A DNA stretch of 64,000 nucleotides from Rhizobium sp. WYCCWR10014 (GTDB lineage Bacteria > Pseudomonadota > Alphaproteobacteria > Rhizobiales > Rhizobiaceae). The notes beneath the pieces were generated by a model. It was not told the DNA's origin. It was given only the letters and a program-made list of their open reading frames with translations, and did no database searches. This document shows positions 33,151-41,872 of this stretch, in pieces; the first letter of the stretch is position 1, and each line of letters starts with the position of its first letter. A program made the translations under genes and the position numbers. The stretch is from assembly GCF_001657485.1 (NCBI RefSeq), contig NZ_LXFU01000041.1:62001-126000 (forward strand). The letters are read 5' to 3'.

Positions 33151-33171
33151 TGCTCGGGACAAGCCCGAGCA
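33151..33171. repeat. Short perfect hairpin between SDR and cupin genes
   Basis: TGCTCGGG-ACAAG-CCCGAGCA is an eight-pair stem with a five-base loop. It falls between the cupin stop and the next SDR start on the minus strand, so it may attenuate the transcript. No U tract. Confidence 0.5.
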
Positions 33172-33230
33172 TGACGAAAGAGGAGTTGGCGGCGTCAACG
33201 ACGCACCGCCTCGCCGCCACCCGCTGAATG

Positions 33231-33635
33231 TCATTCCACCGGCATAACAACCGGAGCGTCCTTGTTCTTCAGCAGCACGACGATGAACTTGGCCGGTTCT
33301 GATGTGCTTGCATTGCGGCTGACGAGATGAATGTCGGAAGGACCTTCGTAAAACGTTTCTCCCGGCTTCAAGGTAACTTCCTTTTCACCCTTGACCTGCA
33401 TCACGATCGAGCCCTCCAGGACATAGACGAAGGCATTCGCCTCATGTTTGTGAATTGGCGAGGAACCTCCCGGCCCATACTCGACCGATATCATCAGCCC
33501 CTCCTTGCCGGGATAATTTGGAAGGTCTTTTTTCATGAGCGGCGTGACGGCTGCGCCGTCTTCGGCGGCAACCGCCAAAGTGCCGAGCAGGCAAACCGCG
33601 GCGGACACACATAGCGATAACAAAGCTGATTTCAT
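33231..33635 (-). CDS. Exported cupin-domain protein
   Basis: A 134-residue protein with a Sec signal (KSALLSLCVSAAVCLLGTLA, cleaved near VAAE) and one cupin barrel. Metal-site motif 1 is PIHKHEANAFVYVLEG and motif 2 is PGETFYEGPSDIHLV. The ATG at 33635 is preferred because AGAGGG is eight bases upstream; an ATG three codons earlier overlaps that site. It lies 51 bases downstream of the SDR paralogue and may share its transcript. Function unknown. Confidence 0.8.
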   Translation of the reverse strand: MKSALLSLCVSAAVCLLGTLAVAAEDGAAVTPLMKKDLPNYPGKEGLMISVEYGPGGSSPIHKHEANAFVYVLEGSIVMQVKGEKEVTLKPGETFYEGPSDIHLVSRNASTSEPAKFIVVLLKNKDAPVVMPVE

Positions 33636-33686
33636 TGTGGTCATCCCTCTGTTTGTTGAATGCGGATCTGGGTCTGGTGCCTGGAT

Positions 33687-34442
33687 TTACGTCGGCCGTT
33701 GGGACTGGCGAAACCAATCCGCAAAGCCGATCTTGCCGAGCCTTGCGCCCTCGTCGGGGACGAGCGAGTGATCGTCCAGTTCAGACCCGAAGTAGCGCGC
33801 ATGAACGTCCGGCTTGACCGTTCTGGGATCGTTGATCGCCTTCAGATACCGGGCAACGATCTCGTTCATCGGCCCGCGCTCAGGCCCGGCAATCTCGATC
33901 GTGCCGTTGATCGGTCTTGCAAGTGCTGCATCCGCCATCGCATCGGCAACGTCATCAGATGCGATCGGCTGGAAGGCCGCAGGAGAAAGACGCGCGACGG
34001 TGCCGGTGGTGGCTTCGTCGGCGATGCCCTTCAGGAATTCCAGGAACTGGGTGGAATGGACGATCGTGTAGGGGATGGGCGATGCCTTGATGAGCCTCTC
34101 CTGGGCGAGCTTGGCCCTGAAGTAGCCATTCTCCGGCAGCCGTTCCGTTCCGACGATCGAAAGCGCGATATGATGCTTCACGCGCGCCTTGGCTTCGGCG
34201 GCGAGCAGATTGCGGCTCGAGGTTTCGAAGAATTCGAGCACCGCCTTGTCTTCCCAAGACGGCGAGTTTGCCAGGTCGATGACGACGCCAGCGCCGGCGA
34301 GCGCATCCGCCAGGCCTTCCCCGGTGATGGTGTTGACGCCGGTGCTTGGCGAGACGGCCAGCACCTCGTGACCTTTAGCGCGCAGACGCGCCGCGGTCTT
34401 GGACCCGATGAGCCCGGTGCCGCCGATAAGAACGATTTTCAT
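33687..34442 (-). CDS. NAD(P)-binding NmrA-like oxidoreductase, paralogue
   Basis: A 251-residue protein beginning MKIVLIGGTGLIGSKTAARL with the GGTGLIG nucleotide-binding loop. IALSIVGTERLPENGYFRAK and YTIVHSTQFLEFLKGIADEA align directly with the paralogue at 32318-33067. It is the first gene of the SDR-cupin-SDR set. The upstream 548 bases to the antiporter contain no gene, so its promoter should be there. Confidence 0.82.
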   Translation of the reverse strand: MKIVLIGGTGLIGSKTAARLRAKGHEVLAVSPSTGVNTITGEGLADALAGAGVVIDLANSPSWEDKAVLEFFETSSRNLLAAEAKARVKHHIALSIVGTERLPENGYFRAKLAQERLIKASPIPYTIVHSTQFLEFLKGIADEATTGTVARLSPAAFQPIASDDVADAMADAALARPINGTIEIAGPERGPMNEIVARYLKAINDPRTVKPDVHARYFGSELDDHSLVPDEGARLGKIGFADWFRQSQRPT

Positions 34443-34990
34443 GACGAACCTCCCTGTTGACGCCCTTTCGGGCCAGATGTCTCAGATCTAGATCACGCAA
34501 ATCGGAATGAGCCGCGAAAGACGTTTGAGGCTGGACAAGTCGAAGTCGCCTTAGATCGTCGCCATGGCTGAGGTCAGCCGAGACCGAACCTGGCATCGCG
34601 GTGCCGGGCAGAATCCTCCTTAATGCGATCAGGCGCAACTCAAATGGCGAGAGGCGTCGAGATTCAGCATCGCCACGTGAGATGCGCCGGGCGGCGGGTC
34701 ATTGAGGCATGATTGAGGTGAGGGCGGTTCCAACCAAGATCAATAGGGCTAGCCCTCAAGGAAATCGCTAAGTGTAGACCGCGCGTTGATAGCACAAAGC
34801 GAAAATTGTCTCCGGCTGCCTTTGGAGCAGCCGTTGCCAGGCCGGCGGCGTTTGCAGCGCCACGCGTCTGTTCAGATGTGCAAGAACGCTGTAACACTTT
34901 GAATTGCTGCATTCTTCCCTAGATCGATTTCGATTTAAGGAAGAATGCCGTAGGCATCCAAGATTAGTTTGCGAGCCGGGGCAGAGGCAT
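34443..34990. repeat. Intergenic region carrying palindromic repeat copy 3
   Basis: No supported gene in 548 bases. From 34852 to 34949 lies a full-length copy, on the opposite strand, of the repeat at 22994-23095: TTTGAATTGCTGCAT matches the reverse complement of its lead, and the GCGCCACGCGTCTG / CGCTGTAAC core is degenerate. The remainder (34443-34850) shows nothing recognisable; it separates two divergent genes and should hold both promoters. Confidence 0.65.
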
Positions 34991-36574
34991 ATGGAACCAA
35001 CCCACTTGTTCGAGCTCGTCATCGCGATGTTTCTTGCGATTATCGCGCTGCACTATGCGGCCCACAGGCTCGGATTGCCGCCGTCCGTCGCGTTGCTGAC
35101 GGGTGGTGCTTCGCTGGCTTTTGTGCCGGGGCTGCCGGCGATATCAATTGATCCCGGGCTGGTGCTGGTCATCTTCCTGCCGCCGCTGTTGATGGACGGC
35201 GCCTGGTCCATTGCCGCCGGGCGGTTGCGGCGGCATGTGATCGGCATCGCCTCGCTTGCCGTCGGCGCGGTGTTCTTCACCTGCGCGGTCGTCGCCGTTG
35301 TGGCCCACCTCATCTTTCCGTCGCTTCCCTGGGCGGCGTGCGCTGCCCTTGGCGCGATCGTTGCGCCGCCTGATGCGGTTGCCGCGCGCGCTGTGCTGCA
35401 GCGGGTCAGGCTGCCGCGGCGGCTTCAGATTCTGCTGGAAGGCGAGAGCTTGCTCAACGATGCGAGCGGCTTGGTTCTCTTCCGCTTTGCCGTTGCCGCT
35501 GCCGCAACGGGCGCTTTCAGCGCGGGGGAGGCGGCCGGCAGCTTCCTCGTGCTGGCTCTCGGCGGCGCCGTCGTCGGCATCGTTGTGGGAACGGCATGGT
35601 ACAAACTCGTCCGGCGTCTCGGCGACGAATATCTCATCATCGCGGCCTCGGTGCTGCTCGGCTGGATTGCCTATCTGCTCGGCGAGCAGCTGCATGTTTC
35701 CGGCGTCATCGCCACGGTTACCGCCGGCCTGATCATGAGCTGGCACCAGCACACCGTGCTTTCAGCCGCAATGCGCATGCGCGGCATCTCGTTCTGGACG
35801 GTGATGATCTTCCTGATGGAAGCGGCGGTGTTCATCCTGATCGGGCTGTCGCTCCGGGATGTCGTCGAACGCGGCGGCGGCTTTGCCACCGTGATCGCGA
35901 CCATGGGATTGCCGATGCTGGCGATCCTTGTGGCGCTCGTGCTCGCGCGTTTTGCCTGGGTCTTCGCCGCCGATTTCGTCATCAGGTTATGCACTGCCCT
36001 GAGGTTCACACGCGCCGCGCCGCTCGGCGTCGGCGGCGCCACCGTTCTCAGCTGGGCGGGCGTGCGCGGCGTGGTGACGCTTGCTTTGGCGCTGAGCTTG
36101 CCGGAAGGATTTCCCGGCCGCGACTTCATCCTCGTGACGGCCTTTGCCGTCATTCTCGGAACCGTGCTCATACAGGGCACGACATTGGGGCGGGTGATTG
36201 CCTGGGCGCGGCTGGTGGAGCCGGAGTCGGAAAGAGCGCGCCTGACGATGAGCCAGGCCGAAGCCGCCATGGCGCAGGCGCAGTTCGGGATCGTCCAGAG
36301 CCTGGCCTATGACGCGGAGGGGAAACTCATCCATCCGCAATTGCTGGAGCGCTACCAGCGCCGGGCTACGTCGATCGTCGACTATGCCGAGAGAACCGAG
36401 CACTACGTACCGATGCTGCATGCGCACTTCGACGTCGTTCTCGAAGCAGTTGCCACGGGACGTCGGGAACTCATCCGCCTCCACCGCGCCGGCGAGATCG
36501 ATGATGAGACGTTGCGCGAGCTGGAACGGGATCTCGATCTCGAGGAATTGAGCGCGATCTCGGCCAAAGCCTGA
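34991..36574 (+). CDS. Na+/H+ antiporter, CPA1 family
   Basis: A 527-residue protein. The first about 400 residues form 11-12 membrane helices. The conserved core APPDAVAARAVLQRVRLPRR and LLEGESLLNDASGLVLFRFA carries the Asp residues of the CPA1 ion site. A hydrophilic C-terminal tail of about 100 residues is probably regulatory. The ATG at 34991 is chosen because the membrane domain starts immediately. It exports sodium (or potassium) for protons. It lies next to kup, convergently transcribed, so this stretch is devoted to alkali-cation balance. Confidence 0.88.
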   Translation: MEPTHLFELVIAMFLAIIALHYAAHRLGLPPSVALLTGGASLAFVPGLPAISIDPGLVLVIFLPPLLMDGAWSIAAGRLRRHVIGIASLAVGAVFFTCAVVAVVAHLIFPSLPWAACAALGAIVAPPDAVAARAVLQRVRLPRRLQILLEGESLLNDASGLVLFRFAVAAAATGAFSAGEAAGSFLVLALGGAVVGIVVGTAWYKLVRRLGDEYLIIAASVLLGWIAYLLGEQLHVSGVIATVTAGLIMSWHQHTVLSAAMRMRGISFWTVMIFLMEAAVFILIGLSLRDVVERGGGFATVIATMGLPMLAILVALVLARFAWVFAADFVIRLCTALRFTRAAPLGVGGATVLSWAGVRGVVTLALALSLPEGFPGRDFILVTAFAVILGTVLIQGTTLGRVIAWARLVEPESERARLTMSQAEAAMAQAQFGIVQSLAYDAEGKLIHPQLLERYQRRATSIVDYAERTEHYVPMLHAHFDVVLEAVATGRRELIRLHRAGEIDDETLRELERDLDLEELSAISAKA

Positions 36575-36670
36575 TGTTCAGCGCCTCGCGCTTTCGCCAT
36601 CATCGTCAACGCATTGCGATACCGGGGCTGATACCGGCGCGATCCTGATGTCGCCGAGCGGCGTCCTGAC

Positions 36671-38572
36671 CTAAATGGCAATCTGCTCGCCGAGTTCGAC
36701 GACACGGTTGGACGGCAGGTTGAAATAGTCGGAGGGATCGATCGCCAAGCCCTCCAGCGCCATGAATATGCGCTCCTGCCAGGCGGGCAACCCGGTGTTC
36801 GGCGTCCTGACGAGGTTCCGGCGGCCGAGATAGAAGGAGGTCCTCATGATCTCGAACTTGAATCCGCCCTCCCGGCAGAGAGCTAATGCCCTTGTGACAT
36901 CGGGGTCGTCCATGAAGCCAAAGGTGATGTCGAGGCGCACGAAACGCGGCGAGAGCTGGCTGATCTTGATACGGCGGCTGTCGGGGACATAAGGTTCGTC
37001 CTCGGTCCAGACGGTCAGGATGACGTTCTGTTCGTGGAGCACGTGGTTGTGCTTGAGATTGTGGAGCAGGACATTCGGCGTGCGATCCGGGACGCTGGTC
37101 AGGAAGACTGCCGTTCCCGGAACAGTGACCGGCGAATGGTCCGACTTTCGCTCGATCGACCTGATGAATGAATCGAGCGGGATTTCGTTGTTGGCGCGCA
37201 GTCTCTTCAGATAGGCTTGGCCTCGGGTCCACGTCCACATCAGGATCATGATCGCCAGCGCAAGGGCGACCGGAACCCAGCCGCCATCGTGGATTTTCAA
37301 GAGGTTGGCCGCCAGGAACAGGACTTCGATGATGAAGAGCGGTAGCAGCAGGACGGCGGCGAGCACGAGGGAGTAGCCCCAGACGGCTCGGAGAAACTGG
37401 AAGACCAGCATGGTCGAGATGACCATGGTTCCAGTCACCGAGATGCCATAGGCCGTCGCCAGAGACTCGGAGTCGCCAAAGGAAAAGATTAGCATCAAGA
37501 CGCCGACCAGCAGGAGAAGATTGACGCTCGGCACGTAGATCTGGCCGGTGTTGGTTTCCGACGTGAACTTGATCCGCAGTCTTGGCAGGAAGCCGAGGTG
37601 AACCGCCGAGCGGGCCAGCGAAAATGCACCTGTTATCACCGCCTGGCTGGCGATGATCGTTGCCATCGTCGCCAGAATAACCACCGGCAGCAAAGCCCAG
37701 TCGGGATACATCAGAAAGAACGGATTGGTAGCCGTTTCGGGATGGCTAAGAACCAGCGCGCCTTGGCCGAGATAATTCAAGAGCAATGCCGGAAAGACGA
37801 GCACGAACCATGCTATCTGGATCGGCCGGCGCCCAAAATGCCCGAGATCGGCATAGAGCGCTTCGGCGCCCGTGACCGTCAGAAAGACGGCGCCGAGCAC
37901 GATGAGGCCGACGCTGCCGGCATGGGTGAGGAACAGGAATGCATTGATCGGATTGAGCGCTTCCAGAATCCTCCAGTCGTCGCCGATATGGATCAGCCCG
38001 CCCGCCGCCATGGCCAGAAACCACAACACCGTGATCGGCCCGAAAAAGATCGAGACGGCGGCGGTTCCCTTCGACTGGACTGCAAAGAGAACGATCATAA
38101 TCGCAGCTGAGGCAAGCGGGACGTATTCGGCAAAGGCCGGCGTGACCAGTTTCAGGCCTTCCAGCGCCGACATGACCGACAAAGCAGGCGTGATCATCGC
38201 ATCGCCGATGAAGAGGGCGGCGCCGATCAGGCCGGCGAAGAAGAGCACCGGCACGTTTCGCCCCATCTTCTTCATAAGGAGGGCGAGAAGCGAAAGCGTG
38301 CCGCCTTCGCCGTCATTGTCCGCCCTGAGAAGGAAGAGCACATATTTGAAGGTCACGATGATCGTCAGCGTCCAGACCATCAGCGAAATGAGACCGATGA
38401 CCTCGGCTTCATGTACGCCATCGGCGGCAAAGGGCCTCAGCGCCTCGCGAAGGGCATAGAGCGGGCTGGTGCCGATATCGCCATAGACGACGCCGACCGC
38501 GCCGATGACCAATCCGACAAAGCCCTTTCGGCCGGCGCCATCCTCCGTCTTATCCATATGCGTCGACGTCAT
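36671..38572 (-). CDS. kup: Kup potassium uptake protein
   Basis: A 633-residue K+/H+ symporter of the KUP/HAK/KT family, the usual length. It begins MTSTHMDKTEDGAGRKGFVG, has 12 membrane helices (GVVYGDIGTSPLYALREALR is the family signature) and ends in a cytoplasmic domain of about 180 residues. The start at 38572 is preferred over an ATG 16 codons earlier, because the family N-terminus begins here and GGGGA lies just upstream. Its promoter region and first 30 codons have a close copy in front of the exported gene at 38991-39413. Confidence 0.93.
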   Translation of the reverse strand: MTSTHMDKTEDGAGRKGFVGLVIGAVGVVYGDIGTSPLYALREALRPFAADGVHEAEVIGLISLMVWTLTIIVTFKYVLFLLRADNDGEGGTLSLLALLMKKMGRNVPVLFFAGLIGAALFIGDAMITPALSVMSALEGLKLVTPAFAEYVPLASAAIMIVLFAVQSKGTAAVSIFFGPITVLWFLAMAAGGLIHIGDDWRILEALNPINAFLFLTHAGSVGLIVLGAVFLTVTGAEALYADLGHFGRRPIQIAWFVLVFPALLLNYLGQGALVLSHPETATNPFFLMYPDWALLPVVILATMATIIASQAVITGAFSLARSAVHLGFLPRLRIKFTSETNTGQIYVPSVNLLLLVGVLMLIFSFGDSESLATAYGISVTGTMVISTMLVFQFLRAVWGYSLVLAAVLLLPLFIIEVLFLAANLLKIHDGGWVPVALALAIMILMWTWTRGQAYLKRLRANNEIPLDSFIRSIERKSDHSPVTVPGTAVFLTSVPDRTPNVLLHNLKHNHVLHEQNVILTVWTEDEPYVPDSRRIKISQLSPRFVRLDITFGFMDDPDVTRALALCREGGFKFEIMRTSFYLGRRNLVRTPNTGLPAWQERIFMALEGLAIDPSDYFNLPSNRVVELGEQIAI

Positions 38573-38680
38573 GGTTCCCCGCTCATGCCATTTGCCTATG
38601 AGCACAAACATATGCCGCATTGCGGAAGGGCAAGCAAATTGATGCGGGTGCTAATTTTTTGTGAGGGGTGGAGGCGGCGG
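38495..38680 (-). repeat. kup 5' region, duplicated at 39336-39510
   Basis: The start of kup plus about 110 upstream bases resembles the corresponding part of the next minus-strand gene. Shared blocks are GCGTCGACG(T/C)CAT(G/A)GTTCCCC, TTGCCTATG(A)GCACAAACAT, and GGCAAGCAAATTGATGCG against GGCAAGTAAATTGAGGCG. At protein level MTSTHMDKTEDGAGRKGFVG matches MASTHINNTGARAGWKRFVG. Confidence 0.75.
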
Positions 38681-38870
38681 TGTGCGGGTGAACGGTGGCA
38701 GTGTGAGCGACGAGGCGATGCGGCTTGGCGACTCGACGTTCAGGACGGGGTGATCCGGCTGTCGGTCGGCAAGAAGCGACACGTCCTGCTTCAGCCGGTT
38801 TAGCGTTGTGTATTCAATTCGGGGAGCGGGGCAAACTCCAAACACCTTGTCGCGCTCCCCGCGATGCTCC

Positions 38871-38982
38871 AGAACAGGATGATTTTAGGCCTGTTCGGCC
38901 TAAAATCTGAATCCTGTTCTAAGTTAAATAGTGAGAGCATGATGTCGTCCGAAAACCGCTCACACTTTTCGGCATCATGCTC
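38871..38982. repeat. Double nested palindromic intergenic repeat
   Basis: Two hairpins in tandem. AGAACAGGAT (38871-38880) pairs with ATCCTGTTCT (38911-38920) around inner GATTTTAGGCC/GGCCTAAAATC. GAGCATGATG (38935-38944) pairs with CATCATGCTC (38973-38982) around inner CCGAAAA/TTTTCGG. All arms are perfect. It lies just after the stop of the exported protein gene and belongs to a style of repeat common in Rhizobium genomes. Confidence 0.8.
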
Positions 38983-38990
38983 GAGGTCAA

Positions 38991-39413
38991 TCAGCGAACA
39001 GGCGTGCAGCTCCCAACATCATTAGGCTTGACGCGGCCAGATTGAAGATCGCTCCATTGCAGTATCGACGGATCAGGGCCGCCGATCGTTGCCTCGAACG
39101 TGGCACGGTCCACCTTGATGAGCCGTCCTGACGACGTGATGCCCACCATCTCCTTTTTGCCGACATAAGCCAGGCTGGCATTCAGCCGGCAGAAGAACCG
39201 CTTATTGTTGTTCGAGACGACCCAGCCGTAGCCGCCGGCCTTGCCCTTGGTGAGTTTGGCGACGGCATAACCCTGCTTTTCAAGCTTCGAAAAAGATTCC
39301 GCCTGCGCAATGCCCGGCATAAACGCAAAACCGATCACCGCGCCGACGACCAGTCCGACAAAGCGCTTCCAGCCGGCGCGTGCACCCGTATTGTTTATAT
39401 GCGTCGACGCCAT
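38991..39413 (-). CDS. Exported hypothetical protein with kup-derived 5' end
   Basis: A 140-residue protein with a signal peptide (FVGLVVGAVIGFAFMPGIAQ, cleaved near AQAE). The mature part is KLEKQGYAVAKLTKGKAGGY, then a small domain with two Cys (FFCRLNASL; GSCTPVR) that may form a disulfide in the periplasm. The first 30 codons, ribosome site and promoter region are clearly homologous to those of kup, so its signal peptide seems to derive from the first membrane helix of a potassium transporter. The mature domain is not recognised. Confidence 0.7.
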   Translation of the reverse strand: MASTHINNTGARAGWKRFVGLVVGAVIGFAFMPGIAQAESFSKLEKQGYAVAKLTKGKAGGYGWVVSNNNKRFFCRLNASLAYVGKKEMVGITSSGRLIKVDRATFEATIGGPDPSILQWSDLQSGRVKPNDVGSCTPVR

Positions 39414-39729
39414 AGTTCCCCTCGTGCCACTTGCCTATGGCACAAACATGCCGATCGCAGAATGGCAAGTAAATTGAGGCGAGTGCGAATTTTTGCGAGG
39501 AAGGGAAGGTGGATGTGGACGGAGCAACTGCCCGTCACAGAAATACCAGCGGCCGCCAACCATGCGTGAAATCAGCGGCGGCTGCATGATGCTGACAGGG
39601 GCTGTCAGCAAGGGTGGTTGATGGTCCTGAAAGCGCGGCTTTTTGAGCCCGCGCCATTTCGTCGGAAAGTCCGGCTATCCGCGGGATCGCTCTGCTACGA
39701 TCCCGCCCCAATCGGAGCAGAGTGTCGAG

Positions 39730-40905
39730 ATGAAGCCGCACCACCGCATTTTTTTCATTCAGTTTGCCGTGGCGCTTTCCTTAGGCGCGTTTGTTTCGCG
39801 CCTGCCTGACCTTCAGCTCAAGTTTAGCCTGACGGAAGGCGAGCTTGGCCTTCTACTCGCCGTCCTGTCCTCCGGGGTTCTCTGCGGGTTGACGTTCTCG
39901 GTGAGGTTCATCGAGAGGCTCGGTGCGCGCACCACCGCCTTCGTCACCGTCTTCGGTGCGTCGCTGTTTTTCGCGTTGATCCCCTGGATGCCCTCAGCTC
40001 TCTTGGCGGTGCCGTTGTTCTTCATTGCCGGCGTTTTCACCGGAGCATTCGAGATCAACGCCAATATCGAAACCGATCGCCATGAGGCGCTGCTTGGGTA
40101 CCGCATCATGAGCCGGGCTCACGGCATGTGGAGCCTCGGCTTCTGCATCACCGCCCTTGTTGCCGCCGGCATGCGGCAGGCTGCCGTCTCCATCGAACTG
40201 CATAGCTTCATCGTCCTGGTGACGGTCTTGATTGCCGGGTCGATCGTTTTCTCCGGGATCGAGAATGCGCCCCGGCGGCAGGACGCTCACCCCGGAGATA
40301 CGCCGATCATCGCTTTTCCGACGATCGGACTGCTCCCCCTTTGCCTTGTCGCCGCAGCTCCGCTGCTTGCCGAAGGCGCAAGCGTCGATTGGTCGGCGAT
40401 CTATATGCGCGACGTATTCGCGGTCGAACCCTTTGTCGGCGGGCTCAGCGTGACCATTTTCTCCTCGTTCATCGCCATGGGGCGGCTCGGCATGGACCCT
40501 GTCATCGACCGCTTCAATCCGCGCCCGGTTGCAATCACTCTCCTTGGGATCGCGGCCACCGGTGTTGTCATGGTTGCGACGGCGACACACCCTGCTATTG
40601 CGCTCGCAGGCTTTGGCCTGACAGGTATCGGCTGCTCTTCAGTCTATCCGCTTGCCATATCGGCTGCGGCCCGACGCACGGATCGACCCGCACCCGTCAA
40701 CGTTGCAGCGCTTGGGCAGACGACGTTCCTTGTGTTTTTCGCGGGGCCGCCACTGCTCGGTTTCGCTGCCGAACACTTCGGCATCCGCTTTTCGTACTGG
40801 GCGGTCGTCCCTGTTCTCGCCGCAGCGCTGCTGGTCACCAGGGCACTTGCCGCTGTTCCTTCCCCGGGCGCAGGCCAACCCGAACCGGCGCAACCACACG
40901 GTTGA
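39730..40905 (+). CDS. MFS transporter (YbjJ-like)
   Basis: A 391-residue transporter with 12 helices. It begins MKPHHRIFFIQFAVALSLGA, with SRLPDLQLKFSLTEGELGLL, a loop typical of the YbjJ/fucose-permease-like MFS branch, and later LAEGASVDWSAIYMRDVFAV, also typical. The ATG at 39730 fits the family start; the ribosome site is weak. Substrate unknown. It follows a 316-base gap whose first part is the duplicated kup promoter segment of the neighbouring minus-strand gene. Confidence 0.85.
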   Translation: MKPHHRIFFIQFAVALSLGAFVSRLPDLQLKFSLTEGELGLLLAVLSSGVLCGLTFSVRFIERLGARTTAFVTVFGASLFFALIPWMPSALLAVPLFFIAGVFTGAFEINANIETDRHEALLGYRIMSRAHGMWSLGFCITALVAAGMRQAAVSIELHSFIVLVTVLIAGSIVFSGIENAPRRQDAHPGDTPIIAFPTIGLLPLCLVAAAPLLAEGASVDWSAIYMRDVFAVEPFVGGLSVTIFSSFIAMGRLGMDPVIDRFNPRPVAITLLGIAATGVVMVATATHPAIALAGFGLTGIGCSSVYPLAISAAARRTDRPAPVNVAALGQTTFLVFFAGPPLLGFAAEHFGIRFSYWAVVPVLAAALLVTRALAAVPSPGAGQPEPAQPHG

Positions 40906-41382
40906 GACGCCACGCCGGCCTCCGCTGTCGTAAGCTCGTTCACGTCCGCAACCGGAGGGTCAACCTCCGGCTTTCGCTGATGAATCGGGCGATCGCAATG
41001 TATTTCCTATTGCGTCGAAGTATTATGAGCGGCCATGGGAAATATAGCTCGTATAGGTGAGGAGCTAATTCCGCATGGTTTTGCTGCTCAAGCATTGCGG
41101 ACACAGTCCATCTCGTTTGAGCGGACTTGGTTGGGATGGCGAAACGCCAGCCTTTCAGCCTAACAAAACATAGGTTTTACGGGGTTTGCGATGATCGTGT
41201 CCGGCCGCAAGGGAGGCTCGCTTACGGAGTTTCGCGCCTCGCTTCGGACAAATTTCCGCCGCCAAAATGCCAGTATTAGTTGTTTCTAAATCACGCCATA
41301 ATTCGCATCTACGTTGCCGCGCCTGTTTTATTCTTCGCCACATTTCGGAATTTCAACATTATACAAGCAATGGTGGGTAACT
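40906..41382. other. Gap with no recognised feature
   Basis: About 475 bases, AT-richer than average after 40980. No frame on either strand combines a start, ribosome site and protein-like sequence, and no perfect inverted repeat of more than eight bases was noticed. The promoter of the exported protein at 41383 must be in the last part. Confidence 0.4.
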
Positions 41383-41805
41383 ATGAAGGTTATTCTCGTC
41401 ATCGTCCTCACGGCGCTTGCCGTGCCCTGTGAGGCGGACATGCTCGGCACGGCGTCCAAATACAAGAGCATGCACGAACGCTCCATCTCCTTCCTCAGCA
41501 TCAATCCGCGCAGGGTATCGTGGTGCGGGGCGTTTCTGGCCTTTGTCGCCAAGCGATCTTCGCGGCAACCGCCGCCCAACCCCAACATGGCGGCGTCTTG
41601 GAGGAAGTTCGGCAAGCCGGTCGGTGTCCGCTCCGCCAGGCGAGGGGATGTCGTGGTGATCCGCACCGGCCGGCGCTTTCATGTGAGCCTGTTCGATCAC
41701 ATCGACCAGCGCCGGCAATACGTCTACCTGTTCGGCGGCAACCAATCCAACCGGGTCCAGCTGTCGCGCTATCGCGCCAGCTCGGTAGTCGCCGTGCGAC
41801 GATGA
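41383..41805 (+). CDS. Exported TIGR02594-like (CHAP/NlpC-type) protein
   Basis: A 140-residue protein with a signal peptide (KVILVIVLTALAVPCEA). The core SWCGAFLAFVAKRSSRQPPP, GDVVVIRTGRRFHVSLFDHI and YLFGGNQSNRVQLSRYRASS matches the TIGR02594 family, with a presumed catalytic Cys (WCGAF) and His (HVSLF) as in NlpC/P60-CHAP cysteine peptidases. It may cleave peptidoglycan peptides or amides in the periplasm. The start at 41383 is supported by the signal peptide. Confidence 0.72.
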   Translation: MKVILVIVLTALAVPCEADMLGTASKYKSMHERSISFLSINPRRVSWCGAFLAFVAKRSSRQPPPNPNMAASWRKFGKPVGVRSARRGDVVVIRTGRRFHVSLFDHIDQRRQYVYLFGGNQSNRVQLSRYRASSVVAVRR

Positions 41806-41821
41806 TGTTGGGTAAGAACCC

Positions 41822-41837
41822 GGGTGAGAACTCACCC
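41822..41837. terminator. Hairpin between convergent genes
   Basis: GGGTGAG-AA-CTCACCC lies between the stop of the exported protein (41805) and that of the methyltransferase (41873). It is GC-rich and compact; there is no T tract in either direction, so it may protect 3' ends rather than terminate. Confidence 0.4.
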
Positions 41838-41872
41838 TCCTCCAAACCTCGGTGGCAGCGGGAAAACAGGCC

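Noticed and set aside
38411..38803. 130-codon plus-strand frame upstream of kup
   Set aside because: It begins antisense to kup and crosses its promoter region. The end (VIRLSVGKKRHVLLQPV) looks protein-like but has no start of its own.
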